A stretch of DNA of 64,000 nucleotides from Azophilus sp965247035 (lineage in GTDB: Bacteria; Pseudomonadota; Gammaproteobacteria; Pseudomonadales; Azotimanducaceae), in assembly GCA_965247035.1 (NCBI GenBank), contig CBDFGJ010000001.1, positions 992,001 through 1,056,000 on the forward strand. The letters are read 5' to 3'. Below are positions 8,472 to 16,176 of the stretch, one piece after another. The position numbers and the translations under genes were made by a program. Below the pieces are notes generated by a model. That model was not told where the DNA came from. It worked only from the letters and a program-made list of their open reading frames with translations, and did not search any database. How positions within the stretch are numbered: the stretch's first letter is position 1; the number at the start of each line of letters is the position of its first letter.

Positions 8472-10063
8472 TCGATTATACGATGTTCAAGATCGGCCGG
8501 GCGCAGGCCCGAAAGCCATAAGACGGCGAGGTAGACCGAGCCGCCAATCAAGATCAAGCCCGCTAGCCAAGCAAAGTGCTGCGCCGACGATTGCAGCAGC
8601 CAGTAGTCCGCACTCGGCGAGAGCGCCAGCAAAAGCGCGCCCATTAGGGCGCTGGCGGCAATAGCCCGCCAGGCCGTGCGCACCAGCCGTGGCGTGACTT
8701 GGTAGAAACCGGCTTGGCGTACGCCGCCCCAGAGCAGCCAAAAGTGCGTCCATGCGGCCAAGGCCGTCGCCAAGGCCAGCCCCACATGGCCAAACCACCA
8801 GAACATGGACAGATTAAGCACCAGATTGACCGCAATGGCGATTAAGGAGAACTTCAGCGGCGTTGCCGTGTCCTTGTGCGCAAAGAACGCCGGAGTCAGT
8901 ATCTTCACCAACATCCAAGCCAGCGCTCCGCAAGCGAAGGCGCGCAGGGCCAAGGCGGTCATTGTGGCATCAACGTACGTCATTTCGCCATGATGGAAGA
9001 TGATCGTCGTCAGGGGAATCGCCAACACCGCCAACACCACGGAGGCCGGCAACCCCAGCAACAGGCCCAAGCGCAAGCCCCAGTCCAAGGTGCGTGCAAA
9101 AGCGCCTTGATCGCCCCGTCCAGCCAACTTGGAGAGATTCGGCAGCAGCACCGTGCCAAGAGCCACCGCCACCACGCCGACGGGCAGTTCCACCAAGCGG
9201 TCCGCGTAATAGAGCCAAGCGATGCTGCCGGTGGTGAGCAAGGACGCCAGAATCATGTCCACCAAGGTGTTCAACTGGCTAGCAGATGAGGCCACCAAGG
9301 CCGGCAGCAGCAAGCGGCCAACTTCCTGAGCGCCCTCATGCCGAACACTCGGCTTAGGCCGAACCAATAGCCCAAGACGGACCAGACTGGGTACCTGAAA
9401 GCAAAGCTGCACTGCTCCGGCGGCGAGAACCCCCCAGGCCAAGGCAAACACCACGTCAGTATCGACGCTGACGGCGAACACCATGGCGGCCATCAGGCTC
9501 AGGTTGAGCAGCACCGGAGTGAACGCCGGCACGGCGTAGCGGCCATGGGTGTTGAGGATGGCACCGGCGAAGGCGGTCAGGGAAATGAAGCCGATGTAGG
9601 GAAAGGTGACCCGAAGCAAGTCCGTGGTGAGTTGAAGTTTGGCCGGCATCTGCCAAAAGCCGGGCGCGAAGGCCAAGGCGAATCCACCAGCGAACAGAAC
9701 CCCCAAGCAAACGAACAGCGCCAGCACCAAGCCGAGATTGCCACCAACCACCGCCACAAAGCCCTTGACCTCGGTCGGGTTCAGATCCTTGTAGCGGGCC
9801 AAAACGGGCACGAACGCTTGGCTGAAGGCACCTTCCGCAAACATCTTGCGAAAGAAATTGGGAATGCGGAAAGCCACCAAAAAGGCATCCGCAGCGCCGG
9901 ATGCGCCCAAGAAGTGGGACAGCAGCAGATCCCGGACGAAGCCGGATAAGCGGGACAGCAGCGTCATGCCGCCGACCACAGCGCCCTGAGCCATGGTGCT
10001 GGTGCTGTCCGCGCCGCTGCTAGTGCGCTCTGCACTGTTGTTTGAGTGGTTATCAGTTGACAT
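8468..10063 (-). CDS. murJ: Lipid II flippase MurJ
   Basis: Polytopic inner-membrane flippase that moves lipid-linked peptidoglycan precursor to the periplasm. It shows the family opening: GMTLLSRLSGFVRDLLLSHF, GASGAADAFLVAFRIPN, then FFRKMFAEGAFSQAFVPV. Many hydrophobic helices follow across its 531 residues, in line with the usual 14. The start at 10063 has AAGGA seven bases upstream. It is divergent from rpsT and heads the murJ-ribF-lspA operon, the common gammaproteobacterial arrangement apart from the missing ileS. Confidence 0.95.
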   Translation of the reverse strand: MSTDNHSNNSAERTSSGADSTSTMAQGAVVGGMTLLSRLSGFVRDLLLSHFLGASGAADAFLVAFRIPNFFRKMFAEGAFSQAFVPVLARYKDLNPTEVKGFVAVVGGNLGLVLALFVCLGVLFAGGFALAFAPGFWQMPAKLQLTTDLLRVTFPYIGFISLTAFAGAILNTHGRYAVPAFTPVLLNLSLMAAMVFAVSVDTDVVFALAWGVLAAGAVQLCFQVPSLVRLGLLVRPKPSVRHEGAQEVGRLLLPALVASSASQLNTLVDMILASLLTTGSIAWLYYADRLVELPVGVVAVALGTVLLPNLSKLAGRGDQGAFARTLDWGLRLGLLLGLPASVVLAVLAIPLTTIIFHHGEMTYVDATMTALALRAFACGALAWMLVKILTPAFFAHKDTATPLKFSLIAIAVNLVLNLSMFWWFGHVGLALATALAAWTHFWLLWGGVRQAGFYQVTPRLVRTAWRAIAASALMGALLLALSPSADYWLLQSSAQHFAWLAGLILIGGSVYLAVLWLSGLRPADLEHRIIE

Positions 10064-10122
10064 AAATCATCCTTGGCGGCATATTAACCCGCTTGCATCC
10101 ATTCAGCGCTAGGGAGCCCGAA

Positions 10123-10395
10123 TTGGCCAACAGCCCACAATCACGCAAACGCGTCCGTCAAGCCGAAACCCGGCGGCGGCGCAACGTCAACAAGAAATCC
10201 ATGGTCCGCACCTATATCAACAAGGTTCGATACGCCATCGCCAGGGGAGATGCGGAGGCGGCCGAAGCCGGGCTCGACCAAGCCATACCCATCATCGACC
10301 GCATGGCCAGCCGGGGCATCATGCACAAAAACAAGGCGGCGCGGCACAAATCCCGACTGAGCGCCGCCCTGCGGGACATGCAAGCCCAATCCTGA
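10123..10395 (+). CDS. rpsT: 30S ribosomal protein S20
   Basis: Small primary 16S rRNA-binding protein. The TTG at 10123 is chosen as start because AGGGAG lies six bases upstream (10111-10116) and the product then begins MANSPQSRKRVRQAE, matching the family (ANIKSAKKR in relatives). An upstream ATG at 10093 in the same frame would add ten unlikely residues. The protein (90 aa) has the basic helix RRRNVNKKSMVRTYINKV and the KNKAARHKSRL tail. UUG starts are known for rpsT in enteric bacteria and are linked to S20 autoregulation of translation. Divergent from murJ. Confidence 0.95.
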   Translation: MANSPQSRKRVRQAETRRRRNVNKKSMVRTYINKVRYAIARGDAEAAEAGLDQAIPIIDRMASRGIMHKNKAARHKSRLSAALRDMQAQS

Positions 10396-10765
10396 TCCAC
10401 TGTCCGCGCATCAGCGCAGGCAATCCGTAGGACGTTCGCCGCTGAGGACTGCCCTTGGCGCAAAAACCGCTGCCACAGGCTTGCTCCATCGTGGAGCCAC
10501 ATGCAGCATGGGCCGTGCGGCTTATGGATTAGGGAAGCTCTGACCAATTCCAATTAGGGCGTAGTGCGTCTTGAAGACAGGGAGCAGACGCCATAGCGCA
10601 AAATAACGGCCTATTTCCATGAATTTCAAGAATTTGAGCCTCTGAATTTTAAACAGCCAAAACAATGTCGTCCGTGACGCTGATTGATCAAACATTCCCA
10701 GGATCATCAAGCATCCTTTGCAACACCAAAGCGTTGCGCTAGGGCGCCGGACCTCGCACAAAGGG
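10396..10765. other. Intergenic region between rpsT and proB
   Basis: No gene recognised. It contains the 26-bp repeat 10532-10557 (partner at 6826-6851), preceded by TTAG. The stretch 10600-10760 is locally AT-rich with no convincing ORF. This could be the decayed remnant of a small mobile element inserted between the two genes. Confidence 0.45.
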
Positions 10766-11908
10766 TCAAATCACGACTAGGTTATCTCGATGCACCAGTT
10801 CGGGCTCCTCCCTGTAGCCCAAGCGGGTATCAATCTCGCTGCTGGCGGCACCGAGTATCTTGGCTGCTTCAACGCTCGCGTAGTTGACCAAGCCTTGGGC
10901 GATGACCTCGCCTTGCTCGGTGACGCAACGAACCAGTTCGCCGCGGCGGAAGTCCCCGCGAACGGCGACCACGCCCACCGGCAGCAGGCTGACCCCGCGC
11001 TGGCGCACCGCCACCGCCGCCCCTGCGTCGAGCACCAGCTCTCCCTTGCAGCGGCTTTGTCCAACAATCCAGCGTTTACGCGCCACCAGCGGCTCCACCG
11101 CCGCCGCCAAACAGGTGCCCAAGGGCTCGCCAGCGAAAATGCGGGCCAGCGTCCTCGGCTGCCGCCCATTCGCAATGAGGGTGTGGGCACCGGCACGGGC
11201 GGCGGTGCGCGCTGCCGCGAGTTTGGTCATCATGCCGCCGCGCCCCAACTCGCCGCCGGCACCGGCACCTCGGTCCAACATCGAATCGTCCGCATCGGCG
11301 AAGAGGATACGTTCGGCGCTGCCGTCCAAGTTTGGGTCTTGCCGATAAACGCCGTCCACATCGGTCAATACAATCAACGCCTCCGCATCCAACAGGCCGG
11401 CCACCAAGGCAGCCAGAGTGTCGTTGTCTCCAAAGCGGATTTCATCAGTCGCCACGGTGTCGTTTTCGTTGATCACCGGCACCACACCGAGGCTGAGCAG
11501 ACGCGTCAGAGCGGAGCGGGCATTCAGATAACGCTGCCGGTCGGCGATGTCGTCATGGGTCAACAGCACCAAGGCGGTGCATCGGTCGTGGGAGGCGAAT
11601 GCGGCTTCATAGGCTCGCACCAAACCCATCTGGCCGACGGCAGCGGCGGCCTGCAAGTTAGGTAGGTCCACTGGCGAGCGACGCCAACCCAAGCGCGCCA
11701 CCCCCTCGGCGACGGCGCCGGAGGAAACCAGCAGCACCTCGCGCCCGCGATTCAATTCAGCCACAATATCCTCGCACCAACCAGTGATGCGCGCTTGGCA
11801 CACGCCGGGCTCCGGGTCAACAAGCAGGGAACTGCCAATCTTGACCACCACTCGCCGCGCCGCCGCAAGCTGCGCCCGCACTTCCCCTTCAGCCGCAGTC
11901 ATGTCCAT
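10766..11908 (-). CDS. proB: Glutamate 5-kinase with C-terminal PUA domain
   Basis: First step of proline synthesis: ATP-dependent phosphorylation of glutamate to gamma-glutamyl phosphate, in the cytoplasm. The amino-acid-kinase fold is marked by RRVVVKIGSSLL, LVSSGAVAEG, VINENDTVATDEIRFGDND (substrate site) and LTDVDGVYRQDP. The PUA domain occupies roughly residues 280-370 and ends with RDNLVV. At 380 aa it is full length. A MITE (copy B) lies immediately upstream, so the 5' untranslated region comes from MITE sequence. AGGGA lies six bases before a second in-frame ATG at 11902, which may be the true start. The gene follows obgE, as in many Gammaproteobacteria. Confidence 0.95.
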   Translation of the reverse strand: MDMTAAEGEVRAQLAAARRVVVKIGSSLLVDPEPGVCQARITGWCEDIVAELNRGREVLLVSSGAVAEGVARLGWRRSPVDLPNLQAAAAVGQMGLVRAYEAAFASHDRCTALVLLTHDDIADRQRYLNARSALTRLLSLGVVPVINENDTVATDEIRFGDNDTLAALVAGLLDAEALIVLTDVDGVYRQDPNLDGSAERILFADADDSMLDRGAGAGGELGRGGMMTKLAAARTAARAGAHTLIANGRQPRTLARIFAGEPLGTCLAAAVEPLVARKRWIVGQSRCKGELVLDAGAAVAVRQRGVSLLPVGVVAVRGDFRRGELVRCVTEQGEVIAQGLVNYASVEAAKILGAASSEIDTRLGYREEPELVHRDNLVVI

Positions 11909-11915
11909 TCCCTAG

Positions 11916-12055
11916 AAAACCTCTGAAGCATGCGCAAGTTTTCGCAGTGCAACAAGACCAAATTTTTTTGATGACGCGTAACCCATTGAAAATAGATGAT
12001 AAATAATCCCAGATGCCATGCGATGGCCAATCCTTGGAAGTAATCAGAGGTTCCC
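11916..12055 (+). mobile_element. MITE family 1, copy B
   Basis: 140-bp element with ends AAAACCTCTGA and TCAGAGGTTCC, flanked by perfect CTAG on both sides (11912-11915 and 12056-12059). It separates obgE from proB and forms the proB leader. No coding potential. Confidence 0.87.
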
Positions 12056-12100
12056 TAGTGCCCTACCTCACAAGTTTCTTGCTTTTCAGCGTGCCGCGAC
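12056..12100 (+). repeat. Solo end of MITE family 2
   Basis: CTAGTGCCCTACC followed by CACAAGTTTCTTGC matches the ends of the short elements at 15546-15628 and 44580-44705. It begins on the CTAG that closes MITE family 1 copy B, so the two elements are nested or adjacent. No matching right end is seen before obgE. The rest of the gap to 12219 holds nothing recognised. Confidence 0.55.
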
Positions 12101-12219
12101 CCACCCCACCAAGCGCATTTCCACGCCATGCGATGGCGGCTTGCCTTGCAAGCACATCTTCTGCGGCTGCCGCAGAACCCTCAGTTTCGAGCGTTCATCC
12201 CGTGCAAAAACCACCATAA

Positions 12220-13392
12220 CTATTCCCTTCGCCATACGACAGCGACTTGTCCCAAGCCGGCGTCTTGCGCTGCTCGTTTTGAGCGCCGGTGGAGTTGGGC
12301 CAGCGCATTGGCCGAAACGTCCGCAACGATGCGCAGCGCCAGGGCCTCATCGCGCTGCCGCACCGCCTGATCGCTCGCCGCCAAGGCGCGGGATGCTGTC
12401 AGCGCCGACATGACTTGACCGTTCAAGGCGTCGAGGCCAACTCTGGCCAAGGCTGAAGTGGCCAACAGGGGCCGGCTTGGAAAGGCAGTGCCGAAGCGTT
12501 CGATCAAGCGCTCCACCGCCTCCGCGCTCATCAAGTCGATCTTGGTCAGCACCAACCAGATTGGCCGTTCCGCCAATGCCGCGCTGTAGGAGCGCAATTC
12601 TTCCTCAATGGCATGGGCGTTGCTGAGCGGGTCCGAACCATTCTCCGGACAGGCTTCAACTAGATGCAGCAGCAAGCGAGTTCGCGACAGGTGCCGCAGA
12701 AACTGGGAGCCTAACCCAGCGCCGGCGGCGGCGCCTTGGATGAGGCCGGGAACGTCCGCCATGACGAAACTCGCATCAAGCGCCACTCGCACCACGCCAA
12801 GCTGGGGGGCGAGGGTCGTGAACGGATAGTCGGCAATCCTGGGCCTTGCTGATGAGACTGCGGCCAGCAAGGAGGACTTGCCGGCATTGGGCAGGCCGAG
12901 CAACCCAGCATCGGCCAGCAGGCGCAATTGCAGCAGCAGCTCGCGTTCTTCGCCAAGCTCGCCGGGGGTGGTTCTTCGCGGCGCCCGGTTGGTGGAGGAT
13001 TTGAAGCGGGCGTTGCCCAAGCCTTTCCGTCCGCCTCGGGCGATCAGCAGGCGCTCGTCAACACCGCCAAGGTCTCCAAGCACTTCGGCGCTGGCGATGT
13101 CCACTACGGTGGTGCCAACGGGCACCCGCACCAAGCAGTCCTCGCCTTTGGCACCGAGCTTGTTGCGGCTGCCCCCAGGCTGGCCATTGCCGGCTTGGCG
13201 CCTCGTTCTGTAGCGAAAGTCGATCAAGGTGTTGAGCGCTTGGTCCGCCACTAGCAGCACATCGCCGCCATCGCCGCCATCGCCGCCGTCGGGGCCGCCC
13301 TTGGCGATGAACTTCTCACGGCGAAAGCTCAAGCAGCCGCCACCGCCACGGCCCGCCAGAACCTGAACCTTCGCTTCATCGATGAATTGCAT
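12220..13392 (-). CDS. obgE: Obg-family GTPase ObgE/CgtA
   Basis: Essential GTPase acting in 50S ribosome maturation and stress control. The start at 13392 is chosen because MQFIDEAKVQVLAGRGGGGCLSF is the canonical Obg N-terminus; 20 upstream in-frame residues are unlikely. The glycine-rich Obg fold (GGDGGDGGDV) spans residues 1 to about 158. The G domain follows, with P-loop GLPNAGKSSLL, switch motif DVPGLIQGA, NKxD-like LTKIDLM and SALARVGLDAL. At 390 aa it is standard. It is downstream of rplU-rpmA in the usual conserved order. Confidence 0.95.
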   Translation of the reverse strand: MQFIDEAKVQVLAGRGGGGCLSFRREKFIAKGGPDGGDGGDGGDVLLVADQALNTLIDFRYRTRRQAGNGQPGGSRNKLGAKGEDCLVRVPVGTTVVDIASAEVLGDLGGVDERLLIARGGRKGLGNARFKSSTNRAPRRTTPGELGEERELLLQLRLLADAGLLGLPNAGKSSLLAAVSSARPRIADYPFTTLAPQLGVVRVALDASFVMADVPGLIQGAAAGAGLGSQFLRHLSRTRLLLHLVEACPENGSDPLSNAHAIEEELRSYSAALAERPIWLVLTKIDLMSAEAVERLIERFGTAFPSRPLLATSALARVGLDALNGQVMSALTASRALAASDQAVRQRDEALALRIVADVSANALAQLHRRSKRAAQDAGLGQVAVVWRRE

Positions 13393-13438
13393 GGGGACAC
13401 CGGCCCACGCGGGGACGCCACCGGGCTTTAGGGGGCGG

Positions 13439-13699
13439 TCAGGCGCCGGCAACGACCGCCACGTATTTACGCTTCAGCTTGCCTTTCTGCACGAACTTTA
13501 CATGCCCGTCGGCGGTGGCGAACAGGGTGTGGTCACGGCCGCAGCCCACATTCTTGCCGGCGTGAAACCGGCTTCCCCGCTGACGAACAATGATGTTGCC
13601 GGCACGAACAAACTCACCACCAAACCGCTTTACGCCCAGCCGTTTGGACTCTGAATCCCGCCCGTTTCGGGTGCTGCCACCCGCTTTTTTATGCGCCAT
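13439..13699 (-). CDS. rpmA: 50S ribosomal protein L27
   Basis: Ribosomal protein near the peptidyl-transferase centre. It begins MAHKKAGGSTRNGRDSESKRLGVKRFGG, the diagnostic L27 N-terminus, and contains GNIIVRQRGSRFHAGKNVG. At 86 aa it is typical. It sits 72 bp after rplU and 46 bp before obgE, consistent with one operon. Confidence 0.97.
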   Translation of the reverse strand: MAHKKAGGSTRNGRDSESKRLGVKRFGGEFVRAGNIIVRQRGSRFHAGKNVGCGRDHTLFATADGHVKFVQKGKLKRKYVAVVAGA

Positions 13700-13771
13700 G
13701 CCACAACCTCCGCTGGTTAGGATGAAATGAGCTTCAAGTTCATCGAAAAAGGCTCAACCACGCCACGGGGC

Positions 13772-14095
13772 TCAAGCGGCAGCACCCGCCACGATGCCTG
13801 TGATCCGCACCGAAGTGCGCCATTGACGGTGTCCGTAGCGGCGCATGTAGCCTTTGCGGCGCTTGAACTTGATAACCCGGATCTTCTTGTCGCGGGCATG
13901 GTCGATGACCTTGGCTTTAACGCGGCCGCCACCGACGAAGGGCTGTCCAACATGAACAAAGCCATCCCCACTGACCAGCAGCACTTGCTCAAACTCCAGC
14001 TCATCGCCAGGGGCGGCGTTGAGCAGCTCTAGCTTGAGCGTCTCACCCTCCGTGACCCGGTGCTGTTTACCGCCACTTATGAAAACCGCAAACAT
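13772..14095 (-). CDS. rplU: 50S ribosomal protein L21
   Basis: Binds 23S rRNA in the 50S subunit. Family landmarks: MFAVFISGGKQHRVTEGE at the start and IKFKRRKGYMRRYGHRQ near the end (the KRRKxYxRxxGHRQ signature). At 107 aa it is normal. First gene of rplU-rpmA-obgE and divergent from ispB, the standard gammaproteobacterial arrangement. Confidence 0.97.
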   Translation of the reverse strand: MFAVFISGGKQHRVTEGETLKLELLNAAPGDELEFEQVLLVSGDGFVHVGQPFVGGGRVKAKVIDHARDKKIRVIKFKRRKGYMRRYGHRQWRTSVRITGIVAGAAA

Positions 14096-14246
14096 TTTCC
14101 TTCTCCGCTCAGGCCAAGTACAGGTATAAAATAGATCACTCGGCGGTCGGCCCTTGAAAGGACGTGTATTTTAGAGGCGCAGGTATGGGATTACAACGAA
14201 AGATGCAGCACAACGCGCCTCATTTGGCCGAGAGGCGGATAAGCCA

Positions 14247-15284
14247 ATGGCGCTGAACTCCATGGCCGCTGCGTCCGACCTAGCTTCCGTCAGGGCGCAA
14301 CGGGACCAAGCGGCCGATCAACTCGCCCCCATTCTCAAGTTGATTGAGGAGGATTTCGCCGAGGTCAACTGCCTGATTGCGCGGCAATTGAAGTCCCAAG
14401 TTGATCTGGTTACGGAAATTGGCCGCTACATCGTGGAGGGAGGTGGCAAGCGGCTGCGTCCAGCGCTGGTGCTGCTCGCCACTGGTTGCTGCAATTACGC
14501 GGGCGACCGCCACATCATCTTGGCCGCCGTCATTGAATACCTGCACACGGCCACCCTGCTGCACGACGATGTCGTGGACCGCTCGGAGCTGCGGCGCGGA
14601 CGCACCACCGTCAATTCGCTCTGGGGCAACGCCCCCTCGGTGCTCGTGGGCGATTTTTTGTATTCCCGCGCATTTCAACTCATGGTTGAACTCGAAATTC
14701 CGGATGTCCTGGCCATTTTGGCCGACGCCACCAATGTGATCGTCCAAGGCGAGGTCATGCAGTTCTCCGACATAGGCAACCTCAGCATCGACCACGACCG
14801 CTACATGGAGGTCATACGCTGCAAGACCGCCCTGCTCTTCCAAGCCGCGGGCCACACTAGCGCTGTACTGTCCGGCGCCAGCCCAAAGCAGGTTGAAGCG
14901 CTCAAGACGTTCGGCTTGGAGTTCGGCATTGCCTACCAGTTGGTGGACGACTGGCTGGACTACGCCGGCGACAAAGACTCCATGGGCAAGAACGCCGGCG
15001 ACGACCTAGCCGAAGGCAAGTTAACGTTGCCGCTGATCTTCACGCTGGCCAACTGCAACGCCGCCCAAGCCAACGTAGTGCGGGAAAGCCTCATCACCCG
15101 CTCAACCGTGCGGCTTGAGGAAGTGCTGGAGGTGGTGCGTGCCAGTGGGGCGCTGGACCACACCCAAAGCACCGCCCTGGAGCACAGCGAACGGGCCAAG
15201 CAATGCTTGCGCGCTCTGCCGGCCAACGCCTACCGAGATGCCTTGGTGAATCTCACTGAATACGCACAGGCGCGGATGGCCTGA
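14247..15284 (+). CDS. ispB: Octaprenyl (all-trans polyprenyl) diphosphate synthase
   Basis: Extends farnesyl diphosphate with isopentenyl diphosphate to make the quinone side chain. The first aspartate-rich motif is LLHDDVVDRSELRRG, the second QLVDDWLDYAGD, and the substrate-binding GGGKRLRPALVLL precedes them. At 345 aa it is slightly longer than usual because of the N-terminus; a second ATG at 14262 is possible. Divergent from rplU, as in Escherichia and Pseudomonas. Chain length (C40 or C45) cannot be told from the sequence by eye. Confidence 0.93.
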   Translation: MALNSMAAASDLASVRAQRDQAADQLAPILKLIEEDFAEVNCLIARQLKSQVDLVTEIGRYIVEGGGKRLRPALVLLATGCCNYAGDRHIILAAVIEYLHTATLLHDDVVDRSELRRGRTTVNSLWGNAPSVLVGDFLYSRAFQLMVELEIPDVLAILADATNVIVQGEVMQFSDIGNLSIDHDRYMEVIRCKTALLFQAAGHTSAVLSGASPKQVEALKTFGLEFGIAYQLVDDWLDYAGDKDSMGKNAGDDLAEGKLTLPLIFTLANCNAAQANVVRESLITRSTVRLEEVLEVVRASGALDHTQSTALEHSERAKQCLRALPANAYRDALVNLTEYAQARMA

Positions 15285-15358
15285 ACACTCCCGATCCGCT
15301 GTCTTGAGTGAGTGGCGAGATTGGCGAGCGGGCTAAATCCCCAGCCACCGCGCTTTAG

Positions 15359-15497
15359 GAAACCTCTGAAAATTCACAGGCGTTCGTAGCGCAACAAGAC
15401 CAGTCTTTTTCTATGACTCGTAAGTCATTGAAAATAAAAGATAAATTATTTAATCCGCCACGCGGTGGCCAATCCTTGGAATTTAATCAGAGGTTCC
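15359..15497 (+). mobile_element. MITE family 1, copy C
   Basis: 139-bp element with ends GAAACCTCTGA and TCAGAGGTTCC, flanked by perfect TTAG duplications (15355-15358 and 15498-15501). This is the best evidence that the target site is YTAR and is duplicated. It lies downstream of ispB. No coding potential. Confidence 0.88.
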
Positions 15498-15545
15498 TTA
15501 GCTTACATCCTTAACGATGCTCGGTCGGCCCATATAGGCGATGGC

Positions 15546-15628
15546 CTAGCGTCCCGTCCCACAAATTTCGTCAGTTTCAGAGCTTGCTCGGCACCTCAAT
15601 GCAAGAAACTTGTGGGACAGGACACTAG
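15546..15628. mobile_element. MITE family 2, complete 83-bp copy
   Basis: Near-palindromic element. The left end CTAGCGTCCCGTCCCACAA and the inverted right end CTAGTGTCCTGTCCCACAA face each other, so it could fold into one long hairpin. No coding capacity. Related ends occur at 12056 and 44580-44705. Confidence 0.7.
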
Positions 15629-15643
15629 GTTGCACGAGAAGAT

Positions 15644-15720
15644 TGGTCGGAGTGAGAGGATTTGAACCTCCGGCCCCTACGTCCCGAACGTAGTGCTCTA
15701 CCAAGCTGAGCTACACTCCG
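15644..15720 (-). tRNA. tRNA-Pro(CGG)
   Basis: 77 nt including an encoded CCA. The acceptor stem CGGAGTG pairs with CACTCCG. The D arm contains AGCTCAGCTTGGTAGAGC, the anticodon arm is CTACG-TTCGGGA-CGTAG with anticodon CGG, and the T arm GGAGGTTCAAATCCTC is canonical. It reads CCG proline codons, which are frequent in this GC-rich genome. Confidence 0.96.
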
Positions 15721-15746
15721 GCCTCGCTTGCGAGGCCCTATTTTAA
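15719..15746 (+). terminator. Possible intrinsic terminator / palindrome
   Basis: GGCCTC-GCTTGC-GAGGCC hairpin followed by CTATTTT on the plus strand, immediately beside the tRNA 5' end. It could end transcripts coming from ispB. The T-run is short, so this is tentative. Confidence 0.4.
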
Positions 15747-15770
15747 GGGGCCCGCACAAGCGCAACAAGA

Positions 15771-15884
15771 GCCTGTACAGCTTGTTGACTCCGGCAGAAT
15801 TCACGGACAAGCTCCCCCTCGCCGCCTGATCGAAAAAATTTCGAAATGTACTGAGCCCGTACAAGATGTTGACCCCGGGAATGA
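15771..15884 (+). mobile_element. IS481-type relic 1 (3' terminal fragment)
   Basis: Matches the last codons (LLTPAEFTDKL, stop TGA) and outer end of the IS481-type transposase seen at 21816-22582. It runs through GATCGAAAAAATTTCGAAATG to the terminal TACTGAGCCCGTACA. Only the 3' end remains. It lies between tRNA-Pro and infA. Confidence 0.75.
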
Positions 15885-15924
15885 TGAGCGGCAAAATGCC
15901 GCTCCCTTAACGCGCTAGGAAGAT

Positions 15925-16140
15925 ATGGCTAAGGAAAAGCCGGTAGAAGAGGAAGGGACAGTCATCGACACCCTTCCCAACACGATGTTCCGTGTTGAAC
16001 TCGACAATGGACATGTGGTGATGGCCCACATTTCGGGCAAGATGCGCAAGAACTACATCCGCATTCTCACCGGCGATAGGGTCGCCGTGGAGCTGACGCC
16101 CTACGACCTCACCAAAGGCCGCATCACGTTTAGGAAATAG
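15925..16140 (+). CDS. infA: Translation initiation factor IF-1
   Basis: Small OB-fold factor that binds the 30S A site during initiation. The 71-residue product starts MAKEKPVEEEGTVIDTLPNTMFRVEL and includes AHISGKMRKNYIRILTGD and the terminal TKGRITFRK, all typical of IF-1. The N-terminal EKPVEEEG replaces the usual EDxIEMxG but keeps the acidic character. Convergent with clpA, as in Pseudomonas. Confidence 0.97.
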   Translation: MAKEKPVEEEGTVIDTLPNTMFRVELDNGHVVMAHISGKMRKNYIRILTGDRVAVELTPYDLTKGRITFRK

Positions 16141-16176
16141 CTCCCCGACCAGCACTGGACGAGCGCTAAGGGGGCG

